Shown in pieces: positions 54,103 to 63,538 of a DNA stretch of 64,000 nt. Positions within the stretch are counted from its first letter, which is position 1. Every line of letters begins with the position of its first letter. The DNA is taken from assembly GCA_963696875.1 (NCBI GenBank), contig CAVOLQ010000003.1, positions 248,001 to 312,000 of the forward strand, read 5' to 3'. The DNA comes from Albibacterium sp963696875 (GTDB lineage: Bacteria; Bacteroidota; Bacteroidia; Sphingobacteriales; Sphingobacteriaceae). A program made the translations under genes and the position numbers. The notes below the pieces were generated by a model. The model was given only the letters and a program-made list of their open reading frames with translations, made no database searches and was not told where the DNA came from.

Positions 54103-55398
54103 TTATAATGCCGGATCTGCAGGTGTGTTTGTATTATGATCTCTTTCTCGGAAAGGATAATTTAAAAAATTACGTTTTCTTTCTGATTGTGGACGTCCAA
54201 GTCGGCGAGAATCTTCCAAACGTTGTCCAGAAATATACATCTCAATTGAACGTTGTCTATAAATTTCATTGAGTGTCTGTTCTAATGAAAGTGGACCCAC
54301 TAAAGGCGGTAGACCAGCACCGACGCCAAATGGATCTTGAGCCGGTTGTTTCGTAATGATGATGTTCAACTGTGTCAGTGCCGCATCAAGATCTCCAAGA
54401 CGGGCATTAGCTTCAGCCTTAATCAAAGTCATTTCTCCAGGAAGGTAAACAGGCCATTCCGAATCAATCTTTGCGGCAAAACCATTCATTCGCCACAATG
54501 GCGCGATAGTAGTGTTTTGTGAAAGATAGAAGGGAATGCGTTTATCTGCAGGATTAGGTGCTAAATTTGCCGGGAGTCCAAATGTGTTATCAATAGGTTG
54601 CCATAAATTATTACTACCAGTTACCGCATTGTATATTCCATTTTGGTTGACGGTAGCGTTGTGCAAAAAGGATGACTTCTTTGTTAAGTCTACAAGGTTT
54701 GCTGTACTTAATGCCAAAGGATAATTCCCTCCATATAGGGCATATCTCGCTTTTAAAGCATTCAGCGTATTTACAATATCAATTCCAGCTGGTATGGTTC
54801 CTAAAAATGCCGTACTGATAGGATTTGCATTAATTCCAGCTAGAGCAGCATCAATATCTGCTACGATTCTTGTATAAGCCTCGGCGCGCGGAATGAAAGT
54901 TACATTTTCTCCCGTTCCAGCAGGTACTTGTTCCCAGAAAGCAGCCAAATCACCCAATGCGAGTGACTTCCAAATTGTGGTATAGCCTACTAATCCGCTC
55001 GCTAATGATCTATCAGCGATTGTTGCAGAATTGGTAATGACTAAGTTAGCATCAAATAATATTTTATTGCTGTTAGACCAAAGGTTCGTAATCAAGGTGT
55101 TCCCTCCGTCGAGAGAATTCCCACCTAAACTCAACTGTAGTTCAGCGGTATTTCCTTGATTCAATAATGTTAGCTCATTAGTAAGGAAGCCGCTTGCTGT
55201 TATGGTATTATAAATATTTCCTCTTCCCGCAGCATAGCGCGACTGTAAAGACACAGCCACTCCGGTTAATCCTTTGGTACTGGTGTCAACATCGTCCTGC
55301 GTTGCTCTTTGAGGATCCATATAGTCTTTCACACATCCTGCAAAGCTCATTGCAAAGAGTATCAGGATAGAATATATAATTAATGATTTATTTTTCAT
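54103..55398 (-). CDS. SusD/RagB-family nutrient-binding lipoprotein (about 431 aa)
   Basis: The start MKNKSLIIYSILILFAMSFA ending in the lipobox FAGC (ATG at 55398) is preferred over ATG at 55431, because it gives a proper lipoprotein signal and follows the susC stop by 10 nt. TPR-like helices and SLEQTLNEIYRQRSIEMYIS are typical of the family. SusD caps the SusC channel on the cell surface. The substrate cannot be read; no glycoside hydrolase or regulator sits beside the pair, so a peptide, nucleotide or small ligand is possible. Confidence 0.92.
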   Translation of the reverse strand: MKNKSLIIYSILILFAMSFAGCVKDYMDPQRATQDDVDTSTKGLTGVAVSLQSRYAAGRGNIYNTITASGFLTNELTLLNQGNTAELQLSLGGNSLDGGNTLITNLWSNSNKILFDANLVITNSATIADRSLASGLVGYTTIWKSLALGDLAAFWEQVPAGTGENVTFIPRAEAYTRIVADIDAALAGINANPISTAFLGTIPAGIDIVNTLNALKARYALYGGNYPLALSTANLVDLTKKSSFLHNATVNQNGIYNAVTGSNNLWQPIDNTFGLPANLAPNPADKRIPFYLSQNTTIAPLWRMNGFAAKIDSEWPVYLPGEMTLIKAEANARLGDLDAALTQLNIIITKQPAQDPFGVGAGLPPLVGPLSLEQTLNEIYRQRSIEMYISGQRLEDSRRLGRPQSERKRNFLNYPFRERDHNTNTPADPAL

Positions 55399-55408
55399 CT
55401 TCGTAGTA

Positions 55409-58400
55409 TTAAAAATTAGCCTGTACTGCAAAACTGAATGATCGTGGAACAGGGACTGCTCCGAAATCTATTCCTCTCACTATTGAACTCTGACCTCCCG
55501 AGTTTACTTCTGGGTCATATCCGCCTTTAAAATTATCCCATGAGTATAAATTCCTTCCTGAGACACTTAAAGTAAGATTCTTTAGGTATGGTACGGAACC
55601 GACTTTGTACGTGAACGATACGTCTCTAAGTTTTACATAATGGCCAGGGTGAGAGCGCCATTCTTCGATATTGTAATTCGCATTTACATATCCACGGGGA
55701 ACTAAACCTAACTGCTCTTGCTCAGCAACTTTTCCCGCCCCTACACCTTGTGCTGTTCTCCAGTCGGCCGCCCATCTTTGCCCACCTTGTTCTGTATCAA
55801 TTTGGACTCTGAATCCAAACTTCTTATAGTTTAATTCATTAACCAATGAACCATTCCAATCGGGATTTGGATTTCCAATAATTTTACGTAATACAGTACC
55901 GGTAGGTTGGCCATTTGCGTCTCGTTGTGGAGTGGGGTGGAGTGGATCATCCTGTACGCCACGTTCTGTCTGTGGTAAACCAGCAGGGGTCAACAAAAGT
56001 TGTCCCTGTGGATCACGGGCAAAATAAGTACCATAATACACACCGATAGGCTCCCCATTTATTAACGCTACCGGGCCTGAGGATGTATTTGAAAAGAACA
56101 CTACACCCGAACCTACATTGGTGGCCGTGTTTTTATTCTTGTTGAATATTACCGTAGCATCCCATTGGAAATCAGTTTTGCGAACAGGAGCTAATTGAAG
56201 TAAAAGTTCTACCCCTGAGTTCTTCAGTGAACCAAAATTATCTAGTCTGCTAGTGAAACCTGTGGTAGGCGCGATCTGTCTAGATAAGAGAAGATCAGTA
56301 ACCTTTTTATTATAAACGTTTAGCGTTATACCCAACCTGTTGGAAAAGAAGAAAAGATCCGTTCCAAATTCAAACTCGTTTTGACGCTCTGGTTTTATAT
56401 TCTCATTTGCCTGAGTTGTACTAGAAGTAAAGGATGTTTTTCCGAGATAGGAACTTGTAGAATATGTATTTAATCGTTCATATGCTCCGATGCCGGTCAT
56501 GTTTCCTGACTCGCCAAAGGCAGCACGGATTTTAAATACATCCCACCAATCAGATACTCCAAGACCGTCCCAATACTTGGTTGATGATAGCACATAACTT
56601 CCACTGGCCTTAAGGTATACTTGATTTCGCTGGTTTTTACCAAATGCACTGGAACCATCGACCCGGACAGCTCCAGTTAAGAAAAAGTTGTTATTGAATT
56701 TAAAGTTTTGCTGTACATAAGCTCCCGCAACAGAAAACTGAGAACGAGAATCGCCAAATATTCCTGGTGTGCTTGCACCGCCAACCGTTTCCACAAAAGG
56801 AGCGAGGCCTCTTCCGTCAATGTTTGTGTTAGAAGCGCTTTGATATTGGTAAGAATACCCAATTTGTGTTGTAGACCCGACCGTGTTTGTTATAGGAAAG
56901 TCATAGGTTATATTTAGGTCAGTATTGAATAAGTACTGATTCGCAGTACGTTTTGAAGAATAACCATTCAACGCAGGATTGAGAGTTGGGCCCCCGCCGT
57001 AAGAACCGTCTGCAGTACTCACATTATAGGTATAAGGAGGTACGAATAAAGTTCCTTCTTGAGAAGAATTATCGAGACCCAAATTATAATCAACGGTTAG
57101 GTTATTAATGGGGAAAAATCTAAAACCTGCATTGGCAAGTACCCGATTTGTGGCCTGTTTTTGTTTGATATCTTCAATAATAGATACAGGGTTTACACGC
57201 CCCCTTTCACCCACGGCCTGGAGGTTACCGAGTTCATCGCGTTTCCAAATATCATGAAAGTTAGCTATGATCCACTGTATGCCAACTGGCACGATAAGCC
57301 CGTTTCCGTAGGGTTTTTCATCTGCATCGCTTTTTACATAATTTAAGCCTGCCCTAAATGTAACCCATTTGGCTAAGTTCTGATCGACATTTGCTCTAAA
57401 TCCGTATCGGCTATAATCGGTATTCTGAACAATGCCTTGGTTGGTGAAGTAAGAAGCTGAAGAATAAAATTTTGTGCTTTCTCCACCTCCACTTATTGAA
57501 AGAGTATTATCTGTTCCGTAAGCTTTTCGGAAAATAAAATCTTGATAATCATATCTGGTAACAGGAGTAGTATTTGTTAGCAGCGCGCCATTAACTAAAG
57601 TGATAATGTCTTGTGTAAAAGCACCGGGGCCATCTGGCGGTCCTCCGAATTTAACGGGAGACATATTAACAGGCAACTTTTTTCGAAGTTCACTTGCGGT
57701 AAAGCTGGTAGAAAGACTAACTTGCGGCTCGCCAGCAACTCCTCTTTTCGTAAATATCTGAACAACTCCAGCATTTGCACGTGACCCGTAAATTGCTGCA
57801 GCTGCTGCGCCGTTCAATACTTCGATACGATCAATATCTGCGGGGTTAATATCTACCAACCTGTTTTGCTGATTATCTGTAACTGTTGACGTTCCGTTAT
57901 TGGCAATTACACCATCAATAATATAAAGTGGATCTGATGAGGAGTTTACCGAGCTGATACCACGTAATCGTACCGACATGCCACCTGCCGGATCGCCTTG
58001 GTTCTGGCTGATCTGAGCACCCGCAACTTTGCCTTGGAGACCCGTTAATACGTTTCCAGCTGCACCTTTGTTCAACTCTTCGCCGCTGACTGATCCTACA
58101 TAACTTCCTAATTGGCGACGGGTAGTACCTTCTGATGTACCGGTAATAATTACTTCATCTAAGCCGACAGCAGACTGATTGACCTCTGCATTCAATACGA
58201 TCGATTGATTATCGCCCAGTTGAACGTTCCTTGAAATAGTTTCATAGCCAATGTAAGTAAACGATACACTGTGTTGCCCAGGTATAACGGAGGCAGTAAA
58301 AGAATAGCTTCCATCCGCAGCCGTGGAAATTCCAAAGGTAGTTGAAGTAAGCCGGACTGCGACGCCAGCTAGCGGTTCTTGTGTTTTTGCGTCCGTTACC

Positions 58401-58522
58401 TTTCCACTAATTATATAGCTACGTGTCTGCGCATAAAGCTGCGTTGATACCATCGCTAAAAAAAGAATAACGCCGAATGCCATTGTATTTTTAAGCCATC
58501 CGGAAGAGTAAATTTTTTTCAT
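55409..58522 (-). CDS. SusC/RagA-family TonB-linked outer-membrane transporter (1037 aa)
   Basis: The signal peptide ends near LYAQTRS. A carboxypeptidase-regulatory-like domain lies at about 35-115 (ISGKVTDAKTQEPLAGVAVR). The plug includes VIITGTSEGTTRRQLGSYVG and SSDPLYIIDGVIANNG, the signature SusC motif. A large barrel ends with PVPRSFSFAVQANF, whose aromatic final residue signals outer-membrane insertion. Full length and intact, unlike the receptor at the left edge. First gene of the susC-susD operon. Confidence 0.95.
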   Translation of the reverse strand: MKKIYSSGWLKNTMAFGVILFLAMVSTQLYAQTRSYIISGKVTDAKTQEPLAGVAVRLTSTTFGISTAADGSYSFTASVIPGQHSVSFTYIGYETISRNVQLGDNQSIVLNAEVNQSAVGLDEVIITGTSEGTTRRQLGSYVGSVSGEELNKGAAGNVLTGLQGKVAGAQISQNQGDPAGGMSVRLRGISSVNSSSDPLYIIDGVIANNGTSTVTDNQQNRLVDINPADIDRIEVLNGAAAAAIYGSRANAGVVQIFTKRGVAGEPQVSLSTSFTASELRKKLPVNMSPVKFGGPPDGPGAFTQDIITLVNGALLTNTTPVTRYDYQDFIFRKAYGTDNTLSISGGGESTKFYSSASYFTNQGIVQNTDYSRYGFRANVDQNLAKWVTFRAGLNYVKSDADEKPYGNGLIVPVGIQWIIANFHDIWKRDELGNLQAVGERGRVNPVSIIEDIKQKQATNRVLANAGFRFFPINNLTVDYNLGLDNSSQEGTLFVPPYTYNVSTADGSYGGGPTLNPALNGYSSKRTANQYLFNTDLNITYDFPITNTVGSTTQIGYSYQYQSASNTNIDGRGLAPFVETVGGASTPGIFGDSRSQFSVAGAYVQQNFKFNNNFFLTGAVRVDGSSAFGKNQRNQVYLKASGSYVLSSTKYWDGLGVSDWWDVFKIRAAFGESGNMTGIGAYERLNTYSTSSYLGKTSFTSSTTQANENIKPERQNEFEFGTDLFFFSNRLGITLNVYNKKVTDLLLSRQIAPTTGFTSRLDNFGSLKNSGVELLLQLAPVRKTDFQWDATVIFNKNKNTATNVGSGVVFFSNTSSGPVALINGEPIGVYYGTYFARDPQGQLLLTPAGLPQTERGVQDDPLHPTPQRDANGQPTGTVLRKIIGNPNPDWNGSLVNELNYKKFGFRVQIDTEQGGQRWAADWRTAQGVGAGKVAEQEQLGLVPRGYVNANYNIEEWRSHPGHYVKLRDVSFTYKVGSVPYLKNLTLSVSGRNLYSWDNFKGGYDPEVNSGGQSSIVRGIDFGAVPVPRSFSFAVQANF

Positions 58523-58920
58523 GTACTGAGTTTTTGTTAATAATACTTGTGATTATGATTTGTTAAAAATAAATTATAATTTTAATGTCATAACTGTATT
58601 GGCGTAAAAATGTTGTGTAATTTGTGTATAATAATATTTATAATATATTTTCTTTCAAAGACAACATCGAGGGATAATGGAAGAGCAAATTTCATCCTGT
58701 TTAAATGTTAATTAATCAGGGCAATAAATTCAAAATTATGAGGAGAAATCTATATAGGCTTTTGCTGTTTTAAAAATGAAAGAAAAATCAAATGTATTCA
58801 AGAGGATTTCAGAAAGCCTATATTCTAAGATGTAATAAAACATTTTTACCAAAAGCGACGCTAAATAAAATATTTTTTTAGTTTTTTAAAACATCTTTAA
58901 ATGCTAATTGTTAATCAAGT
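58523..58920. other. AT-rich spacer upstream of susC and the riboswitch
   Basis: About 400 nt holding the leftward susC promoter and leader, and the rightward promoter of the riboswitch transcript. No coding frame or confident consensus element was found. Confidence 0.45.
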
Positions 58921-59010
58921 ACAAAATGCGAGGGGTGCTTAATTTGATTAGGCTGAGATTATACCTGAAAAAATAGTTTAGGTAATGCTAGATTAGAATA
59001 TGCATTGTAT
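58921..59010 (+). promoter_or_regulatory. TPP-type (thi-box) riboswitch aptamer, divergent candidate
   Basis: Elements of the thiamine-pyrophosphate aptamer occur in order: GAGGGGTGC (58930-58938), GGCTGAGATTATACC (58951-58965), and GGTAATGCTAG (58981-58991). P1 can form from ACAAAATGC (58921-58929) and GCATTGT (59002-59008). P2 pairs GGGT with ACCT, and P5 pairs TTAG with CTAG around GTAATG. The usual GAACCTGAT block is replaced by AT-rich sequence, but AAT/ATT can replace the lost pairing. A terminator follows and then the TRIC gene, so transcriptional attenuation is likely. It may bind TPP weakly or a related ligand. Confidence 0.6.
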
Positions 59011-59028
59011 GATACGAAAGTATTGTAC
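59007..59028 (+). other. Hairpin between aptamer and terminator
   Basis: GTATGATAC, loop GAAA, GTATTGTAC: nine pairs (two G-U), closed by a stable GNRA tetraloop. It overlaps the 3' strand of P1 by two bases, so it may stack on or compete with P1. Confidence 0.5.
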
Positions 59029-59030
59029 AC

Positions 59031-59068
59031 ACTCCATTCTTGATCAAAAACCGGGAATGGAGTTTTTT
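59031..59068 (+). terminator. Rho-independent terminator of the riboswitch expression platform
   Basis: ACTCCATTC (59031-59039) and GAATGGAGT (59055-59063) form nine pairs with T6 after. Its position 62 nt before the TRIC start, with nothing rightward upstream except the aptamer, marks it as an attenuator. GGGGT of P2 (58932-58936) can pair with ACTCC of the left arm as a possible anti-terminator. Confidence 0.75.
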
Positions 59069-59129
59069 GGGAATCTTCTAACGCTAAACTTTTTGCTTTC
59101 TCCACAAAAACACAAAGCATGTTGTAAGC

Positions 59130-59762
59130 ATGGATAAACTTCATACGTTTTACTATATTCTTGATTTAGTAGGTACTTTTGCATTTGCTCTCAGTGGCGC
59201 AACAGCGGGAAGACAACGGGGTCTGGATCTGTTTGGGATTTGTGCTATAGCATTTACTGTAGCCTGTGGTGGCGGAATCATTCGTGATGTTTGTATCGGA
59301 GACATCCCGCCAGTCGGACTAAGAACCTGGTATTATGTCGCCACAGCAATTCTCGCTTCGGCACTTGTTATTTGGTTCTATCCTGTTGTAGAACGGCTTA
59401 ATCGACCTGTAATCTTGTTCGATGCGGTCGGATTATCGATGTTTGCAGTGACCGGCGCGGAAAAAGCACTTTCTTACGGCCACAATGCAGAGGCAGCTGT
59501 TCTATTAGGAGTAATCACTGCCGTTGGTGGTGGGGTAATGCGAGATGTTTTGCTTAATCGGGTTCCTGTAATTTTAGAAAGAGAGATTTATGCATCTGCA
59601 GCTCTTATTGGAGCGTTGATTGTGGTATTAGGCAGTTACGTTACCTGGATATCACAGGATTTGGTTTACATTATTTCTTTAACCATATGTTTTGCATTGC
59701 GTTTACTCGCTTTACGCTATCACTGGAACTTAGATTTTTTCCAATTTAAAAAGTTGGAATAA
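59130..59762 (+). CDS. Trimeric intracellular cation channel (TRIC/UPF0126) family protein (210 aa)
   Basis: Seven-helix membrane protein built from two repeats. The first has FAFALSGATAGRQRGLDLFG and VACGGGIIRDVCIGDIPPVG. The second has FAVTGAEKALSYGHNAEAAV and ITAVGGGVMRDVLLNRVPVI. The GGGxxRD motif in each is the family signature. Bacterial members have been studied as K+ channels and proposed as small-solute (for example glycine) carriers. It is preceded by the TPP-like riboswitch and attenuator, which would suggest thiamine-related control. Single gene. Confidence 0.92.
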   Translation: MDKLHTFYYILDLVGTFAFALSGATAGRQRGLDLFGICAIAFTVACGGGIIRDVCIGDIPPVGLRTWYYVATAILASALVIWFYPVVERLNRPVILFDAVGLSMFAVTGAEKALSYGHNAEAAVLLGVITAVGGGVMRDVLLNRVPVILEREIYASAALIGALIVVLGSYVTWISQDLVYIISLTICFALRLLALRYHWNLDFFQFKKLE

Positions 59763-59866
59763 TAAATCAATATATTTAATGCTTTAGCATGATTTAGATA
59801 GTATATTTTACATTGGTTATAAACATTTATTGGTAATTATCGAAATAGGGAATTAATACCTGTATT

Positions 59867-60361
59867 ATGATTTTAGAACATGACATTCCTTTTTTAGAGC
59901 GTTGTTTGGAACTGGCAAAAGAAGCCGTTGACGCTGGGGATGAGGCTTTTGGTTCTATTTTAGTTTCAGAAAACGGTGAAATACTTGTAGAGGATCGTAA
60001 CCGTGCAATGGAATTGACTAGATTGGCACATCCAGAATATGCATTGGCAAAATGGGCAGGTGAAAATCTCTCGGCAGAGGAGCGTGCAAAAACAACGATG
60101 TACACTACCGGCGAGCATTGTCCCATGTGTGCAGCTGCTCATGGCTGGATTGGGCTTGGACCTATCGTTTATTTAAGCTCAAGTGCGCAATTAGCGGCAT
60201 GGTTCGAAAAGTTTAATCTTCCTAAAGGACCTGTTGCTAATATACCTGTACAAGAGATTGTACCAAATATCAAGGTTAGAGGACCAGTAGAAGGTACCTT
60301 GCACAAAAAGCTTTATGCTTTACACTACCAACATTTCTTTGAGAGAAATAATGATTTGTAA
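59867..60361 (+). CDS. Cytidine/deoxycytidylate deaminase-fold nucleoside deaminase (164 aa)
   Basis: The zinc site is TGEHCPMCAAAH (C85, C88). The catalytic segment reads LAHPEYALAKW: His55-Pro56-Glu57 in place of the usual His-Ala-Glu. The N-terminal DEAFGSILVSENGEI matches guanine/CMP deaminases. Zinc ligands and the proton-shuttling Glu are intact, so it should be active on a purine or pyrimidine base; the HPE variant defines a subgroup I remember but whose substrate I cannot name. Confidence 0.87.
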   Translation: MILEHDIPFLERCLELAKEAVDAGDEAFGSILVSENGEILVEDRNRAMELTRLAHPEYALAKWAGENLSAEERAKTTMYTTGEHCPMCAAAHGWIGLGPIVYLSSSAQLAAWFEKFNLPKGPVANIPVQEIVPNIKVRGPVEGTLHKKLYALHYQHFFERNNDL

Positions 60362-60546
60362 ATTACCCATTTCAAATTAATTATAGAATAGTGTTTCTTA
60401 AGCAATATGAAACTAACTGTTTTTAAAAATATTTACAGAAGTGGTGAGTTTTTTAATGTGTTGGGCATTCATTGTGTACAAAGTTTTAAACTTATTTGGA
60501 GCGATTTTTTGCGAAACATTTTTATGTTGGAGAAGTTTATTTAAGA

Positions 60547-61155
60547 ATGAGAAAAATAATTGTCTTATCAATGATTACATTAGATGGAGTAATGCAGGCA
60601 CCCGGTGGACCTAAGGAAGATACATCAGGCGGTTTCAAATATGGCGGTTGGACTGCACCGTATGGTGACGAAGTTTATGGTAAGGTGGTGCAAAAAGAGC
60701 TGAAACCTGCAGATTATCTTTTGGGCAGAAAAACATTTGAGATTTGGGCCGACTACTGGCCTGAACATGGAGACTTTTGGCCGGGTATTAATGAAGGCAC
60801 AAAATACGTGTTTTCCAAAACCATGAAAAAGTCGGATCCGATAGTTACCGGGTGGAAAAACTCAGTAGTAATAAAAAGCCTGGCAGATATCAAAAAGCTC
60901 AAAAATTCAAAAGGTGCTGACATTCAGGTTTGGGGTAGCAGTGAGCTCATTCAGCTGCTACTTAAGAATGATCTTGTAGACGAACTCAGGCTCAAAATTC
61001 ACCCCTTGACTTTTGGTAAGGGAAAAAAGCTTTTTGACAATGGAACGATTCCGGCAGCATTTACATTAACAGAGAGTATTGTTACATCAACCGGAGTTAT
61101 TATTGCCAATTACAAGCGAGCCGGAAAAGTTAAGACAGGTACAATTGATGTCTAA
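60547..61155 (+). CDS. Dihydrofolate reductase-family / RibD C-terminal-like reductase (202 aa)
   Basis: MRKIIVLSMITLDGVMQAPG is the family's start; ATG at 60547 is used, as an upstream ATG at 60496 adds 17 residues of unlike composition. YLLGRKTFEIWADYW is the NADPH site, IQVWGSSELIQLLLKNDLVD the Gly loop, and FGKGKKLFDNG the end signature. Cytosolic reductase of unknown substrate. It is a paralogue of 5398-6018, though clearly divergent. Confidence 0.85.
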   Translation: MRKIIVLSMITLDGVMQAPGGPKEDTSGGFKYGGWTAPYGDEVYGKVVQKELKPADYLLGRKTFEIWADYWPEHGDFWPGINEGTKYVFSKTMKKSDPIVTGWKNSVVIKSLADIKKLKNSKGADIQVWGSSELIQLLLKNDLVDELRLKIHPLTFGKGKKLFDNGTIPAAFTLTESIVTSTGVIIANYKRAGKVKTGTIDV

Positions 61156-61273
61156 AAGAAATAAAATGAGAAAAAACATTGATTTCAAGGTAGATTTAGA
61201 CTTATATATAATTATATACACCGGCAACAGATGAAAATAACAATGATTTATATAGCATCAAAAGATAAAAATT

Positions 61274-61660
61274 ATGAATCCAAAAATGATATGGTCAAAT
61301 TTAGCTGTAGCCGATTTAGAGCGAACAACTAAATTTTATACTGAATTAGGGTTTAGATCGAATGGCAGGTCGAAAGAGTTGACAAGCTTTTTTTTTGGTC
61401 AGGATGATTTTGTTATGCACTTTTTTTTAAGAGACATACTCAAAGCCAATTTAAAGGGGAACATAATTGATGCAAAAGAAGCAAACGAAGTTTGGTTTAG
61501 CCTTTCGGCTGAAAGCAAAGACGAAGTGAACGATTGGGCAAAAGAGGTTGAAAAAGCAGGTGGAGAAATTATTTCCCAACCAGAAGAATTAGGAAAAGGA
61601 TATTATGGATTTGTTTTTGCTGACCCTGATGGTCATAAATTTAATGTATTTTATATGTAA
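61274..61660 (+). CDS. VOC-superfamily (glyoxalase-fold) protein (128 aa)
   Basis: Two beta-alpha-beta-beta-beta halves: MIWSNLAVADLERTTKFYTE with LGFRSNG, and VEKAGGEIISQPEELGKGYY with FADPDGHKFNVFYM. Metal-ligand positions are partly kept (the C-terminal region has FADPDGHKFNV with His and no Glu). Possible resistance or small-molecule binding protein; substrate unknown. It stands alone between 118- and 262-nt spacers. Confidence 0.83.
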   Translation: MNPKMIWSNLAVADLERTTKFYTELGFRSNGRSKELTSFFFGQDDFVMHFFLRDILKANLKGNIIDAKEANEVWFSLSAESKDEVNDWAKEVEKAGGEIISQPEELGKGYYGFVFADPDGHKFNVFYM

Positions 61661-61922
61661 TGTTGTTTCTTTGTTTTTCTATATTTGATAAACATAAAAC
61701 TTCTCGTATTCGTTAAGCTAATCCTTGTTTAATAAGGTTTTGTCACTAGCGCAAGGCAAACTTATAGCTTAACATAACAATTTCAACTTTATTGTAAGCG
61801 GATACTTTTCAGCCAAGAACGTAAAAGCATCTAATTTTTTCACTAAATATATTAGTATTTCATAGTTTTGTAAAAGGCGCTATAAAAGGCATAATGATAT
61901 GGCGCATAAAAATTAATGAAAG

Positions 61923-63293
61923 ATGAAAATGGAATACGCAGTTGTCGATATTGAAACCACAGGGGGATATGCATTAAGAAGTGGAATAACCGAAATTGCC
62001 ATTTTTATCCACAATGGAACTGAAGTGATCGACCATTATGAGACTCTGATTAATCCATTTGTTCCGATACCGCTTTATATTCAGGCATTAACAGGCATTT
62101 CCGATGAAATGGTATGTCACAGTCCCTCGTTCAACGAAATTGCGAGCAGGGTTTATAAGATGCTTGTCGGTAGAGTTTTTGTGGCACATAACGTTAATTT
62201 TGACGTATCTTTTGTTAAACATCATCTTGAAATAGCAGGTTTTTCTTTCAGAGCTCAAAAGTTGTGCACGGTTCGGCTGAGTCGTAAGTTAAAGCCCGGG
62301 CTTAAATCGTATAGCCTTGGTCGCTTATGTGATACTTTAGGAATACCTATGTCCAATCGACATCGTGCAGGTGGGGATGCTGCAGCTACTAGCATTTTGT
62401 TTACAAACTTGCTGAAATGGGATACTGAAGGGCATATCAAAATGATGCTGAAAAATAAGTCAAAAGAACAGCAACTGCCTCCAAATCTACCCCGAGAAGA
62501 ATTCGAGAAATTACCTAGCTGTCCTGGTGTATATTATTTTAATGATCAGAAGGGAAATGTAGTCTATGTGGGTAAGGCAAAAGATATCCGAAACAGAGTT
62601 TCCTCACATTTTACAGGACATAGTGCCAAGCCTCAACGACAATATTTTTTGCGTAGTATTTATTCAATACATTTTGAACGATGCGGTACGGAGCTTCTAT
62701 CGCTTCTGTTAGAAGCGATAGAAATAAAGCGTTTATGGCCATTATACAATAGAGCTATGAAACGACAGGAACCCAAGTTCGCCCTCTATTGTTATGAGGA
62801 TCAACAAGGCTATCGCCGTCTTTTAATTGGTAAACACAAGAAGGGGATGGACAGCGTTTATCTTTTCAATCTGGAAATTGATGCTGTGCTCCGCTTGAGA
62901 AAGCTGATTCATGAATTTGCACTTTCACCAGAACTTTGCGGCTTTAAGACGAAGGGTCAATTAGCATTACTTTCACTGGAAGACGAGGAAGCAAAGGCAG
63001 AAAGACTGGGTCCAGAAGAATACAACCGCCGAGTGGAAAAGGCGTTAGAACATTTCACAAACAGCTTTTCTTCTTTTGCAATATTAGATAAAGGTAGAGA
63101 TGAAGAAGAGCAGAGCTGCATTTGGATCGAGAACGGAAGTTTTTATGGATTTGGTTACATCAGCCACTATTCAGATTTTAAAAGTGCTTCGCAAGTGAAA
63201 GAACTTGTCACCCGATATATCGGTAATGAGTATATGATGCAATTAATCAATAGTCATGCTGAAAAGTATCCGCACAAGGTATTGCGGTTTTAG
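61923..63293 (+). CDS. DEDDh exonuclease fused to a GIY-YIG nuclease (456 aa)
   Basis: Residues 1 to about 165 are a DNA polymerase III epsilon-like exonuclease: EYAVVDIETTGGYALRSGIT, FVAHNVNFDVSFVKHHLEIA and NRHRAGGDAAATSILF (final His and Asp). Residues about 195-285 are a UvrC/Cho-like GIY-YIG domain: LPSCPGVYYFNDQKGNVVYV then GKAKDIRNRVSSHFTGHS. The last 160 residues are family-specific. Probably a repair nuclease that combines incision and trimming. ATG at 61923 or 61929 is possible. Confidence 0.9.
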   Translation: MKMEYAVVDIETTGGYALRSGITEIAIFIHNGTEVIDHYETLINPFVPIPLYIQALTGISDEMVCHSPSFNEIASRVYKMLVGRVFVAHNVNFDVSFVKHHLEIAGFSFRAQKLCTVRLSRKLKPGLKSYSLGRLCDTLGIPMSNRHRAGGDAAATSILFTNLLKWDTEGHIKMMLKNKSKEQQLPPNLPREEFEKLPSCPGVYYFNDQKGNVVYVGKAKDIRNRVSSHFTGHSAKPQRQYFLRSIYSIHFERCGTELLSLLLEAIEIKRLWPLYNRAMKRQEPKFALYCYEDQQGYRRLLIGKHKKGMDSVYLFNLEIDAVLRLRKLIHEFALSPELCGFKTKGQLALLSLEDEEAKAERLGPEEYNRRVEKALEHFTNSFSSFAILDKGRDEEEQSCIWIENGSFYGFGYISHYSDFKSASQVKELVTRYIGNEYMMQLINSHAEKYPHKVLRF

Positions 63294-63538
63294 GTCTAAA
63301 GTTAAAACTATTCTATAACCAAGACAATTGTCTTTAAGACCTTGCTTTTTGAATGTAACACTTTCGTGTTCTTCTTAATGAATTTCTTAAATTTATTTGC
63401 AATACTTATGTCTTCTGGTTATACTTGAACTATGCAAGGGGCGCACTGGATAAATGAAGTATAGGAAGCAATTGTCATTAATGTAAATTGATAAATGACT
63501 AGGCGGCATATTTACACCCAATCTTTGACTTTAAATTT

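Noticed and set aside
63321..63334. 14-bp palindrome AAGACAATTGTCTT after the exonuclease gene
   Set aside because: Short and AT-rich with no T-tract in register; too weak for a terminator or operator call.
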